From contig JAUKTV010000020.1 of assembly GCA_030549205.1 (NCBI GenBank), positions 62,001 through 126,000 on the forward strand: a stretch of DNA of 64,000 bases. Reading direction: 5' to 3'. How positions within the stretch are numbered: position 1 is the first letter of the stretch; every line of letters starts with the position of its first letter. Made by a program: the position numbers and the translations under genes. The notes under the pieces were generated by a model. The model was not told the DNA's origin. It searched no databases and saw only the letters and a program-made list of their open reading frames with translations. This document shows, one piece after another, positions 20,989 through 32,408 of this stretch. This DNA is from Apiosordaria backusii. Taxonomy: Eukaryota > Ascomycota > Sordariomycetes > Sordariales > Lasiosphaeriaceae.

Positions 20989-23051
20989 TCATCTGCCAAC
21001 ACTCACACCGTCTTCTTCGATCATGCAGGCATTCTCAAGCATATTCGTCCACTTGCCACTGGTGCCGGCATGGCTGTGCTTGAGATGCTGCCGAAAGTGG
21101 TCGGCCCGGTAGAATTTCTTGCTGGCATTGCACTCACGGAATTTGTGCATGTCCTGGAGATGGCGAATCCGCTTCTCCCAGTCCTCTTCGCTGACGCTGG
21201 CACTTGGTCCATTGCGTCTAAACTCCTTCCCGCAGTACCCGCACGTGTCGGCTTCGCCCGGCGTTGCCGTGCTGTCATGGAAGGCTCGTTCATATCCAGT
21301 CAAGGCTGAGCATGACCAAGAATGGCGACGCACGTGGAGAGAGTTTTGATGTCTTTCCGCCTCGTTCTTGTTCTTGAAGCGGTTTCCACAGAAGGTACAC
21401 TCGTACTGCTTTTCAGCCTCATGTGTTCTAGATGTCAATCAGTATGCCATGTTTGTCAAAATGAAACAAAACTGTCGAAAACTTGGAGAGTTTGTACATA
21501 CCGGAGCTCCTCTTCTGTGTCAAACTTCTTGGGCTTCTTGGGGCAGCATTCGCACATATACGGACCCTTAAGCTTAGCGGCCAAGCTGCTCCCGTTGGTG
21601 TTTTTGGGCATTTCGGCAACCTTCCTGGGAGAGACCAGTGTGATTCTTGAGGTGGGTTGCTGTGCCGCAGCGGCTACTGGCCGCCCCAGGCCCATCCCGA
21701 TTGCCGACCTGGGCGAGCCAGCCGTCATGCTGAGCGGTGTACCGTATGGGCTCCCGCTATTCATCGGATCCGTCGGCGAAAGACCGCTAGGGCTCAACCC
21801 CGGTGACCGGCGCCCGAGCGTGATGCTGCTTGATGTGAGATTGCTACTATAACTCCCGCTGCGGCTCACAGGCGATCTTCCCCCCACGGTGGGGTTTTGA
21901 GGCATAGAGAGCAATCTTGGGGTGGGGGATCCTCGCGAGAGTCCTGATCCGTCCCGGCCCGGCCACCGCATGGAATCACTGGCCATCGGCACATCATCAC
22001 TTGGGGGCGACGACGCACGGCGTTTCTGGCCCGGTTGATAGGTCTCCCTCCCCCGCTCTCTTTCTCTCCACGGGTCTTCTAGCCTTAGCCTGTGCATCCG
22101 CGTGGTTTCTTCCATGGGGAAATCTTCCTCGTCACGCCCCTCATAATCATGAACGCTGTGTGGCAGACCTGGTCCTTCACTATCTGTCATGGATTGCGTG
22201 CTGTGTAGTCTTTGCGAGCGCGGCGAGCGCTCAAAGTCGGTACTGTCGGCCGCGCTCAATGGTGACCGGTAATCCATAGGTCCCGGGTGGCCAAATGGTG
22301 AAGGTCCGGGCGAGGTAGCCGACATGGGGGACCTGCTGTATCCGACGTCGAGAAAAGGCTGTTTGGACCTGTGGGGAAGGGACAATGTCGAAAGGTCGGC
22401 ATGATGGGCGCGAATTGGTGGGGGCTCGTTGACGGAATTACTGAGGTTAGAACGGCGGATGGCGGGCCTGTTGAGTCTGTTGAGCATAGAATTGTCAATT
22501 GCCTCGTGGCTCGGACGGAAGTTCTTCATGGTCTGGCTGATGGCGCTCAAGGATGGAAGGGTTGTAGATCTGCTTGTTTTGTTTGCACTGTTAGCCATGC
22601 GCTTCTTGATCTCTTATGACGGACGAGGGAGCGCTAGCTACCTGTTGGAGCCAAAGCTGTGGTATGTCTCGTCTTGGTAGTCGGAATCGCGTCTCCGAAA
22701 GCTGTGTGGGCTCATGCCCAAGCCACTATCTACGCTCCCATCATAGTTATCGCGCCTCCGCATTCCGTCCCACTTGAGCTGCTCCTTCGGGTCGATGGGT
22801 CCGTTGATGGGCACTAGGCGTGGTGGAGGAAGTGGTGGGGGCGCGAAATCGTCTTCTCTCCCGCGTATCGCCATGGGATTTGAAGCGGCAGAGGGCGAGA
22901 GGCTGTCGTTAAATGGGATCCGAAGGGACATGGGCGCAAAGGGTCGTGCAGAGAAGCCATCATCGCGGCCTGATAAAGAGGGAAGCGGACCGCCGTTCAT
23001 GGCGTCTCTTGGCCCGTACCTGGACGGGGCTTGAATGGGGATGGCGGCCAT
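20989..23051 (-). CDS. C2H2 zinc-finger protein, probable transcription factor
   Basis: On the minus strand, exons 23051-22642, 22569-21502 and 21427-20989 give 638 residues. The first 470 residues are Ser/Pro/Arg-rich and probably disordered. The zinc region is at the end. A first Cys/His element begins YMCECCPKKPKKF. The clear finger is CTFCGNRFKNKNEAERHQNSLH (split here: Cys503, Cys506, His519, His524). A further finger begins CGYCGKEFRRNG, and the conserved segment KKFYRADHFRQHLKHSH follows. This arrangement is common in uncharacterised fungal C2H2 proteins; the DNA target is unknown. Introns are 72 nt (donor GTAGCT) and 74 nt (donor GTATGT). The C-terminus is uncertain: a GTGAGT six codons before the stop could splice to an AG near 20956 and extend the protein by about 18 basic residues. 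Upstream lies a 5.3 kb gene-free region. Confidence 0.85.
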
Positions 23052-26000
23052 GGTTCGAACGCTCGTATTGATACTCGAGAATGATGTCCGAGGACACAGG
23101 AAGGCGAGTCTAGGACGACAGACAGCTGAACCACAGGGCCAGTGGTTCGACACCTCAGCCTTGCCACCGCCTTGGTTTTTCAGAGAATAGCTGAAACAAA
23201 GCTCCTTGTATCTCTGAATGTCTGGTTGCAACTGGCGGCAGGCGTCTAGCGGCCAAATCCAGAGAGAGACAGAGAGAGAGGGAGAGGCCTCGGTGTTGCC
23301 GATGCAGGTGCAACTCGGAGGGGGATTGGAGGGATTGGCGGGATTTAGGGGGATTGGGATTGCTAGGAGCGGGCGCAAACTCAATCCGTACCTAAAGGTA
23401 GCCCACAATTACTCACTCCTGTCACTCTCACTCAGCTAGTGATGGCTGATGGCCGATGGTGATGGTGATGGCGGGAATGGTGGTGATGGAGAAACAAAGG
23501 AGGATAATAATAAAAATAAAAATAAAAATATTATCAACAGAACAGACAGAGCTCTCGATGCGGCGGCGGTAGCGGTTGCATTTCAACAAATGGATGGCCC
23601 AGGGAGAATGGGGGGGGAAGGGGTGGATGGAGTGGATGGGGAGGGATTGATAGGGCGGGGGGGGAGTGGAATGGCACTGGCAGTCTCGACAGTGCGCGCC
23701 TGGGGAACTGGAAATTGTGGTATTGTGCCTTGTGGCTCCTTGGGGGTTGCCAAGCCAAGTCCAGGGTGCTTCGGTACTGGGAGTGTGTGAGTGTCTCCAC
23801 AGAGTCGCACGGTTTTGGCGCGATGGCGAGTCGGGTGGAGGGCTCAGCCTGGAAACCAGTGGACTTGCTCTCTCTCACCTCAACTCTCGAACAGTCGTGA
23901 CAGTCCCGTCTGTTACCATCCCCCCGGCACCGTGTCTCGAAAAGAGGTGAACCCCAATTTCCATTACCAATACAGCAGGAGGCGAACTCGGACGGCGTCG
24001 AGCTTGGAATCGAAACTAATGTCGCCCTGGACGAGCTGGGCAAGGCCGTGTCTTGGTTGACCTGCTGATGACGGGAGCGAGACAGGGTCTTTTCCACTTA
24101 CCAGGGGGTAGGTTCCGTCTGTCGCCCTACAGGCTCTGTCAAAGAGAGACGCTCTACCGCATTCAACCACTCCTTTGGGTTAGTGCCTCTGTCCATAGTG
24201 TAGTGTACTGCGCAGTATGTCGACGCACCTCAAATTGCAACTTCGCCATCACGCTGTTGCATGGCCAGCTTCCATGCTTTCTTCTACCGCTGGTGAGACA
24301 CCTGCTGAGAAGATTTCCCTGCTTCTTGTCCTGCTCGCCCCCCTTAATATCCATCTGTCAACGATGCCTCCACGCCTCCACGCCTCCTGGACTCGTGGCT
24401 CGCTCGTGGCTCACACGCAGCTATCTCTGTCGTTCTCAGCTCCCTTGACCAAAACGGGAACTCATCGACAGCGCCAATGTTGCATTCGGTTGTGTGCGGA
24501 CAGTGACCGACAGCTCTGAGTGTCTCGAGCGTCTGAGTGTGATCAAAATGGCCGTCGGCTTTCTCGGCCGGTCTGACGCCCATCAGCAGCCCTTAGTTGC
24601 TACACGACACTAGGCTTCAGCCCTATTGCTTTTTCATCACAGTCACCCGTGTCTCACCTCTTCATCACCCCGCTCAGCGAGACAGATCGGGGCTTGTTGG
24701 ATGAGATTCCTCAAGCTAACCTGTTTGGACAGGGCCCAAGAAACCCGAGTCAGCTTGTGCGCCCAAGCACCGGCAGCAAATCCTCCAGCTCCCCACCACA
24801 CCACCTACTACACTCGGATTCCCAAAGTCGGCAATAACTGGACATGTATGCATGTATGTATAATGTATACGTCCGCAAAAACGGAGGTAACGGGAGGGAA
24901 ACACGGCGAGAGAAAAAAGCAGATCGGCAAAAAAACATCATCCACAGGTCAACATGGCAGGGATGTAGCACACCCCCCTCACCTTGTCTACCTACCTTAT
25001 GTAGAGTACCCTGCCAGCCAACGGAATGATAAAGTGCGGGAGCACACGAACCAGGGCGTTTCGCCCGTTTTTTAAGATACGGAGCGGCAGCGCGCATGCC
25101 GCTTCACATTCTTGTTCTGCCCTGTAGGGTTGCGGACAACCGTCCCCGTCCCACCTTGGTCTTTTTGCCAACCCGTTGGCTTCCCGTCCAAGCCGGCCCG
25201 CGCAGGATTGGGAAACCACAGATGGTCCGTGACGATCGCGATGACGGGAGCGGGGCTTCGCTCGCCTGTCGCGTTCCTGAAGTACGGATAGTTCTCATCG
25301 TCATCAGGCGAGATCTAGGCTTTGAAGACTTCGAGGCTAGAGCTGTATGTCTTATGCTGACGAGAAACGTCGTCGACACGGGGCAAGAAACAACGGCCCG
25401 CCGCCGCCCTATACTTCGTACGCTACCGAGTACTGACCTCCCACACCTCTTCTCGTCTGCCTGCCGGTCTGTCTGTCTCGCACTCGCTTACATGATCATT
25501 TGTGGAAGAGCTTCATTCTCACCGCCCTCACCGCCATGTGCTTCAGCAACTTTCAGCTCTTGGAGTACAAAAGGCACAGCACTATCCGCTTCTCGCCACT
25601 TGATACCGGCCGTATGGGATCCTATCTCTAGCGCTCTGTCTGCTTGGAAGAGGCTGGCAGGCTGGATGACATGGGGCAACACACCGACACCGACGGCATT
25701 CTTTGGCTAGGGTTGCTGCTCTTGAAAAGCTGGGCTTACTCATTTGGGCTGTCATCCCGACGGCAATTCTCAGACGAATCTGATCTTGTGTCACCACCAA
25801 ACACGACCGTGGTCAGGACCCAGCGTACATGATCGTCATTAGTGCCAGACGAGAAAAACAGTTCGGTGTGAGAGCGTGCTGCTGCAACAGTGTTCGGAAA
25901 TGGTTGTTCCAAGCGATTCATACTGTGACGGCTCGAATGAAAGGAGGGGATGGCGTTTCTGTGGCTTCTGTGCAAGGCACGCAGGGCAGAATCTCAGCCC

Positions 26001-28370
26001 TACCACGAGTCTACACCGAGCTAGGGCCACTCTCCGTTGCTGAGGATCAATGCTTATTGGGGGACATTTTGTGACCACTGGGGCTATCACGGCTGGGGTA
26101 TCCTTGTCTACGGGGGCCGTGACACATCCCGACCTAGTGTAGGCTGGAGGTGAGCGTTTTTGCGCAAGCGACACCTCACCGAAGGACATCTCATCTCGCT
26201 TTCACGTCACGGCTGCGGCTATGGCTATGTCGTATTCATAGCTATAACAAGAATACAGGCAGGAATACAGCGTCAACCGTCACAGCGACTTGGGCTGGAA
26301 CTTGACATGAGACGGCGCGTTCCTCTGTTTCCCCAAACGTGCGCTTGGCCTTGCGCCAAGACCCGTTGGTCACCGCGCCAAAAAGTTCACGGACGCTCAG
26401 CAATTGGCCATGGTGGATGCCCCGCACTTTCCAAGTCACCACAAGGTCGATATCTCTCCTTGTTGTCTTGGACTTGGCTACGTAGGTGAGTGGAAACAAC
26501 ACGATAGATACGGAGCCATCAGCCCGAATCCCCCCGCCAGCCATTCCAAAATGCCCACAACGACACCGCAATAATCGGCATTATCCGCTGAATTTGTACA
26601 ACAAAACAGCCCTGTATCATCAAGCTTCTTGGCCCGGTCTCGTCGAGTGGGGGGCATCATCTCGGCCTGGCTCAGACTACCTATGTACACTGAAGAGAAT
26701 CCAGGCTAAATACCCAGATGATCAACTGGATATAGACCTTTCTCACCGTAGTCGGAGATGAAGTGGGAGAACCAGTCGGAGGGCTGGATACGGAGCAAAG
26801 TCCGCATTCGTGCCCTGTCTCCCTACGGGGTGAAACGTGGTGGTTATCCCCCCCGCGCTCTCCTTCTCCGGGATGGAGGTGTTTAATACAAGTTTCCAGG
26901 GGTCATATAAGGTACATAATAAGTCTTGATAACTCCCAGGGTGAAAAAATGACATAATGACCAGGTTCACCTTCCGACAGCTCATGGCGGGGATCAAAAA
27001 GTCAAGGTGCACTTGCCGGTACTTCTTACGCAAGTATCGTCATGGATCACCAACTTGAGGAGAACAAAAAAAAATCCAACTGTCCCGTCTGACCTGCAGT
27101 GACATTGGTTGCGGTGGTTGCCGTGGTCGTTGACCCGCTTGCAATGACACCCCTTCAACCATGCCTGACCGTTTTTATTTACCGTTCTCCAACCCTACAA
27201 GGCGGAGGAACAAATAATAAATTCGCAGACCGCAAGATGCTCGCTTGGCCGGCTTGATCCACAATCTCTCCCACGCTTCCCCTTGTTCGAGAAAGGCTTT
27301 GTTTCCTTCCTGCCGCTGAGCCGAGGGATGCATCGGTGTTTTCCCCACAGAACCACACAGCTCTACACTACTCTCCCGTCGACTGGGAATGAGAGATGCA
27401 GCATGGATTGATCCGGGCCGAAGCATGACAAATCTCTAAGGCCTGTCTAGTAATTTCGTGTGACATAGGTATACAGGGCTATCTTATAGATAGATAGTGT
27501 GGTAAGGTATGACTGCTGGGAAATTGTTGTAACCTCGATACGACGAGAATGGAGTATCTTGAACGTGTCCCTGATGCCTCAATATCAGCTCTCGAAAGAT
27601 GCCGAGGATCATGATATTCAAGCCCTTCTGATGAAAGAGCTTGGAACCCGTCAAAGGCTTTAGAATTTGATATCTGAGTGTTATCACAGTTCGTTGCCAA
27701 CTTGAGTGAGGTATACTTCTCCAAGGCGACCGAGGAATATCAAGGTTCCAATTGTATACCGAGTACGTTGTCTGTTGGCAAACGGGTAAACATCCTAAAA
27801 GACGCATTCACATTTTATGCCGGTGTCAAGGCCTAGATGACCGCCTCCCCTTTCAGTTGAATCAGACACTGGCACAGATGATATATACAACATAGATAGT
27901 AAAGTCATGTCGATGATTTCGAAGGCTCATGCATTCCAAACCTAAGGCCACCTTAGGCCTATCTGTCACAGTTTATGATATGTATATTATCCTGCTACCT
28001 TGCTGTCTTCCCCTTCAACAGCCCTTTACCCCTTTACCCCTTTAGCACATTAACACATTAACACATTAACACATTAACACATTAACACATTAACACATTA
28101 ACACATTAACACATTAACACATTAACACATTGACACATTGACACATTGACACATTGACACATTAACACATTAACACATTAACACATTAACACATTGACAC
28201 ATTGACACATTGACACATTGACACATTGACACATTAACACATTAACACATTACCCCTTTCTACCACTAAGGTACCTCATCCTCCTTGATAATCCCTTGCC
28301 GATTCCATCTTGGTCTCTAAATCTCACTATACTGAAGGGCTGGGGGAAAGCATACCTTAGAACATGACTT
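23052..28370. other. 5.3 kb gene-free region upstream of the C2H2 gene
   Basis: This lies between the C2H2 start and the 3' end of the Zn2Cys6 gene, both on the minus strand, so it is the promoter and leader region of the C2H2 gene. It holds AGAGAGAGACAGAGAGAGAG-like sequence (23264-23284), GATGGTGATGG repeats (23450-23490), an AAAAT/AATAA tract (23505-23532), TACCTA motifs (23388-23400, 24988-25000 and 28267-28276) and the octanucleotide array at 28042-28249. The many short frames (for example 25096-25710) show no domain. They may include upstream ORFs of a long leader. Confidence 0.45.
28042..28249. repeat. Octanucleotide tandem array, 26 units of TTRACACA
   Basis: There are 208 bases of perfect 8-bp periodicity. 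After one TTAGCACA unit, 25 units follow in blocks: ten TTAACACA, four TTGACACA, four TTAACACA, five TTGACACA and two TTAACACA. Only the third base of the unit differs (A or G). The array is preceded by CCCCTTTACCCCTTTA and followed by TTACCCCTTTC, so the flanks also share a pyrimidine-rich motif. It begins 121 bases beyond the stop of the Zn2Cys6 gene, in its 3' flank. Confidence 0.95.
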
Positions 28371-30302
28371 TCATCCAAGCTGATCTGACATGCCAGAAAA
28401 GAAGTAATCCACACCACACTCGCTTGCTGCTGTCAAGCCTGATTCCAGCAAGTAAAATTGTGACACCGGGTCATCCAAGCTGCTTTCAAAATCACCACCA
28501 GCCCCGTCACTTGGCTCGGGCATGGCCTGGTCAGCTACCGAACTAGCCACAGCAACACCCCTACTCATATCGATCTCGCTCAAGCTCTCCTCCATCTCCT
28601 TCAACGCCGCCGTCACAAAGCCCACACCCTTTGCCCTGACCTTCAAGCCCCAGCGGAAATCACCAAGCTTCTTCCGGTAGAACTCAGCTTCCTCCTGAGT
28701 GGCGCTGGTAGCCCACAGCAGCCCGCCATAAGTCCTGATGTAGGCCAAAGACTTCGGAGCGGCGAACCACCAAAACGCTTGTAAATGTTCTGGCTTTAGC
28801 GCATCAACAAAGGCAATGGCTCTTTCGAGTCTGGCACGCCCTGCGTCGCGGCACAACGTAAGCAGCGGCAACGGGGCAGCATCAAGATTGCCGATGATAT
28901 GTCGGTGGATGATGATCTCAGTGACAAAATACGACAAATGAAGATACCCTTTGGAGCAGAGCTTCCTCGTCTTGACATCCGACATGCGCAGCTCTGATGG
29001 CAGAGAGTGTGCCCATTCTTTGAGCTGGACAACAAGAGGCTTGACGAGTTCCAACAAACCCTGAACACCTGCCGACTTGACAATATCTCGAATTCGAGTG
29101 TCGTTTGGTCTGTATAAGCTTTCAAGTGCCTGTACCATGATCATGGTTAGTCTAGTCAGGTGGATGAACAAGAGCCGACCCTTTTCCACTTCACTGCTAC
29201 CCTCCTTATCGTTGTCATCGGCGGCAGATTCCGGAAAATCATCCAGGGTGATAGCCGGGAGCCGCCAATTCGAGGGCAAAATGTGTGATGGACGGCCGTG
29301 GATGAGGCTTCCCCATTTGTCTTGCATGAAGAGGGCCCAGGCAAGACGGCGACGAAGGCCTTTCTCCCAGTCGGGGATGTTCCATTCTGTGCAGTCCAGA
29401 TGCAGGCCAAGCTCCTCCCCCAGAGCGACAACTTGGGACGTGAGCACCCATGAGTCACCCCCTGATCTTTGCAAAAGCAAAAGCCCGGCTTGGACAGACG
29501 ACAACTTGGGTCGATGTGCGACACCCATCAGCGCCCTGGTAGCCCATCTTGACAAGGCGTTGGCATCAGGCCTTGGCTGGGACGACAAACCACGGTCAAA
29601 CTCCCACCAATCCATCGCTAGCAGGTACACAGCACCAAGTAGAGGAGGCGAGAACTCCATATAGCTTCGTTCATATTTCTCCAGAAATACGCCCTTGTGA
29701 AGAATCGGGTAGCTGGGGTGCACTGTTCGAAAGTATAAATCCACCAAATCTCTACCATGTGGCCGCACTAGGCCCTCGATCTCCTCTAGATTTTGATCGA
29801 TATCGACGCTCAAGGGTGTGTCATGGTCGGACTTGGATAGAAAAGTGACGTGGTGGGCAACGCGACGGAACTTGGTCTCGTTTGCGCTGTATCCTGATCC
29901 ATCAACATGTTGTATGATGTCGACCAGCTTTTCCTGCTGCGGAGAGCTGGGGCCAATGTATCTGAAGTGTGTTGTTCGGTGAAGCCCGAGGGTCCGATCG
30001 AGAAGGGATGGGGCAAGAGTCCCGATGGTAGGTTTTGGCCTCTTGTGAGATGGCTTGTTGCCGTCAATCGTTTCGGGATCTCTCTTCCTCCTCAGCTGGG
30101 GCGCATCCCGGTATGTGCAGTCGCGGTCGTGAAAGACGCAGAGAACACATCTTTCCTGGTCGGGCGACTTTGCGCATTTCGACTTGCGCCTGCGACACGT
30201 ATCGCAAGGACGTTCGGGTCGGCTGACTGGTCTCGGTCGGTGAGCGGTTTGGGGCGCGGGATCGAGATTCGGGGATGAGCTGGCGTCAGAAGAAGCGTCC
30301 AT
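28371..30302 (-). CDS. Zn2Cys6 transcription factor, TamA/Dal81-like
   Basis: This is a single-exon gene of 643 residues on the minus strand. The zinc cluster is ERPCDTCRRRKSKC followed by ERCVLCVFHDRDC, with Cys33, 36, 43, 52, 55 and 62 (C-x2-C-x6-C-x8-C-x2-C-x6-C), the Gal4-type DNA-binding fold. A basic linker follows (PQLRRKRDPE, SHKRPKPT), then LLDRTLGLHRTTHFRYIGPS. That pairing of zinc cluster and following motif resembles the TamA/Dal81 group, co-activators of nitrogen-source genes; this assignment comes from memory of the family and is moderate. Residues about 190-500 form the fungal transcription-factor homology domain, with VDLYFRTVHPSYPILHKGVF, LGEELGLHLDCTEW and RRRLAWALFMQDKW. 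The C-terminus is acidic. The gene is divergent from MCU, sharing 572 bases of promoter that hold a TGACGTCA site. Confidence 0.85.
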   Translation of the reverse strand: MDASSDASSSPNLDPAPQTAHRPRPVSRPERPCDTCRRRKSKCAKSPDQERCVLCVFHDRDCTYRDAPQLRRKRDPETIDGNKPSHKRPKPTIGTLAPSLLDRTLGLHRTTHFRYIGPSSPQQEKLVDIIQHVDGSGYSANETKFRRVAHHVTFLSKSDHDTPLSVDIDQNLEEIEGLVRPHGRDLVDLYFRTVHPSYPILHKGVFLEKYERSYMEFSPPLLGAVYLLAMDWWEFDRGLSSQPRPDANALSRWATRALMGVAHRPKLSSVQAGLLLLQRSGGDSWVLTSQVVALGEELGLHLDCTEWNIPDWEKGLRRRLAWALFMQDKWGSLIHGRPSHILPSNWRLPAITLDDFPESAADDNDKEGSSEVEKGRLLFIHLTRLTMIMVQALESLYRPNDTRIRDIVKSAGVQGLLELVKPLVVQLKEWAHSLPSELRMSDVKTRKLCSKGYLHLSYFVTEIIIHRHIIGNLDAAPLPLLTLCRDAGRARLERAIAFVDALKPEHLQAFWWFAAPKSLAYIRTYGGLLWATSATQEEAEFYRKKLGDFRWGLKVRAKGVGFVTAALKEMEESLSEIDMSRGVAVASSVADQAMPEPSDGAGGDFESSLDDPVSQFYLLESGLTAASECGVDYFFSGMSDQLG

Positions 30303-30874
30303 GCCGATTCGAGCGACCTGTATGGCTTGAAGGGATATTCAACATAGCTATTCGGTCACAATGGATGCTGCGCGCTGTCAGTCAAGACGGTGCTTCGCAG
30401 TATCGACAGCCCCCAGATCGTTATCGCCAGTCCTTATCTCTGGCATCAGCCACATGACAATTGGCATTGGCTGCCCGAGTTTGGACGTGTCATGCAATTG
30501 AATCGAGCAAATACCCCACGCGGGAGGTTAAAGCAGACCAGAATCATGGTTGAAGATTTGCTGATGATGCATTCGTGAAGGTCGGTGTTTGGGAGAAGAG
30601 TTGAGTGGATCCAGCGTTGTTTGGATTCCTGGCCGCTCGTGGTGACGTCACTGGCACCTGAAACTCAGCACCTTGTCGTCAAGGTGCCTAACGCCAACAA
30701 TGCTCTTTCAGCTCTCCTCTTTACATTTTGATGGTGTTATGAATTCATGAAGAACAATTCTCGAAACCCGTTCCAGTCCCAATACCAAGCTCCAACGCCC
30801 AACACCAAGCTTTTTGGCCCTGCAGGCCAGCTGCATGATATCAGACGAACACCCCAAACTCAAAATACCACGCA
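30303..30874. other. Divergent promoter between the Zn2Cys6 gene and MCU
   Basis: These 572 bases serve both genes. They contain the palindrome TGACGTCA (30643-30650), followed closely by two GGCACC/GGTGCC motifs. No other gene is seen. Confidence 0.5.
30643..30650. promoter_or_regulatory. TGACGTCA palindrome in the shared promoter
   Basis: This is an exact CRE/ATF-type site, 225 bases before the MCU ATG and 341 bases before the Zn2Cys6 ATG. Because it is symmetric it could serve either gene. Confidence 0.45.
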
Positions 30875-32408
30875 ATGAACCATGTATTCCGGAGGCTACC
30901 GCGCCAGCTGACGACATCCATTGCGTACAGACATGCTTGTATTCCAATCACCCAGCCAGTATTGCGCCGCTTCTCATCCAGACCAGCTGAACGTCCCGAA
31001 GACACCAAAGCCAGAAAGCTCAACCAAAAAGCCTTGGACGAGCAGGAGCAAGAGGTCAAGGTTCGACAGCACCAAGTAAAAAGACCATGGCACCGCGAAG
31101 GCGCAGACAAGCCCACAGTTGACCCAAAAGGACAAGACATCCAACCCATAACCAAGGGCAAACTCTTGACGACACCCACCCGCCTCCTGAAATTGATCCT
31201 TCCTCTACCCATCGCCGTCGAAAAAGACCAACGAAATAATGCTAGCAGTGACGATAAAGACAAACCAGACTATGGGCGTTCTATATCCCAAAATGACACC
31301 ATTCAACCCCTGGCCATACTGGTCCACCCACAGCAGCCACTATCCTATGTCGAGCGCCTAATCCAAGCTGAACTACCACCGGTTTTGGAAGACGGCAAAG
31401 AAAAGATCCCAAATGTATATTTTCGAGCCGAGGATACCGCAGAAGGCGATCAGAAACCGACGACCAGATCCGAGGCACGGGAAAAGGATGCACAGGGAAA
31501 CGAGACGAACGATGCGTCGAGCAGGACACATGTGGCATCGTATTCAGGCTTGGGCCATGAAGGGCCCGAGAGGGAAGGAAAGGAAAAGCGATGGGTCCGC
31601 TGGAGCTCGAGTACTGAAATGGGTGACTTCATCCGGGATGCGGCAAGAGGGCGCGAGTTTGTGATCGAAGTCGAAGGCTATCACCTCGAGTTGCGCGTGT
31701 CGGTGCCGAGTTTTAACGACAGGACGTACTACATGCGATCCAGGTTACGAAAGATGAGTTGGGAGCTGAATAGGTTGGCCAAGATTAAGAAGGAGTGCGA
31801 TTTGCTTGCGTATCGAGGAGCGAATCTGTTGGCCAAGGGCGGGTTCGGCATCTTGACGGGCTGGTGGATGATTGTGTATTATGTCACATTTCATACCGAA
31901 TATGGGTGGTGAGTATTCCCGGTCCGATCCTGTGGTTAAGAGACAACACAAAGGGGGATATGAAAAAGAAATGGTGGCTGACTGTTTGGTTCCTAGGGAT
32001 CTCATTGAACCAGTAACCTACCTTGCCGGGCTAACAACCATCATGGGCGGTTATCTCTGGTTTTTGTATATCAGCAAGGACCTGAGCTACAAGGCGGCTA
32101 TGAACGTGACGGTATCGAGACGACAGGACGCGCTGTACCAGGCGAAGGGGTTTGACTCGGAGAGATGGGAGCAGTTGGTGCAGGAAGCCAATGCGCTGAG
32201 GAGGGAGATCAAGGTCATTGCCATCGAGTATGATGTTGAATGGGACGATGCCAAAGACTTGGGTGAGGAGGTCAAGGATGCATTGGACGAGGAGAAGACC
32301 AAGAAGGGAGAGAACGACCGGTCCGAGGAAAAAGAAAAAGACGAACAGTTTACCGAGGAGGAGAAGGAGAAGCAGGAAAACTACAACTCAAAGAAGAAGG
32401 ACTCTTAA
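30875..32408 (+). CDS. MCU: Mitochondrial calcium uniporter (MCU) pore subunit
   Basis: Exons 30875-31908 and 31997-32408 give 481 residues, in the range of filamentous-fungal MCU. MCU is the inner-membrane channel that lets Ca2+ into the matrix. The N-terminus, MNHVFRRLPRQLTTSIAYRH with RRFSSRPAE, is an Arg/Ser-rich mitochondrial targeting sequence. The soluble matrix domain follows, then a coiled-coil (RSRLRKMSWELNRLAKIKKE). Transmembrane helix 1 is GILTGWWMIVYYVTF. The selectivity filter WDLIEPVTY (345-353, with Glu349) matches the family WDxxEP rule, and helix 2 is YLAGLTTIMGGYLWFLYIS. The C-terminal coiled-coil is followed by an acidic Lys/Glu tail. The 88-nt intron splits the filter Trp codon exactly (TG/G), so correct splicing is essential for the pore. 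Yeasts such as S. cerevisiae lack MCU, while many moulds keep it. The neighbour on the other strand is a Zn2Cys6 regulator. Confidence 0.95.

Noticed and set aside
24105..24175. tRNA-like sequence on the minus strand (GCGGTAGAGCG-like segment)
   Set aside because: There is no T-loop GGTTCGAATC box, and the stems do not pair into a cloverleaf.
25096..25710. 204-codon plus-strand frame in the long upstream region of the C2H2 gene
   Set aside because: It is Ser/Arg-rich without domain or conserved motif. Such frames arise easily in GC-rich non-coding DNA.
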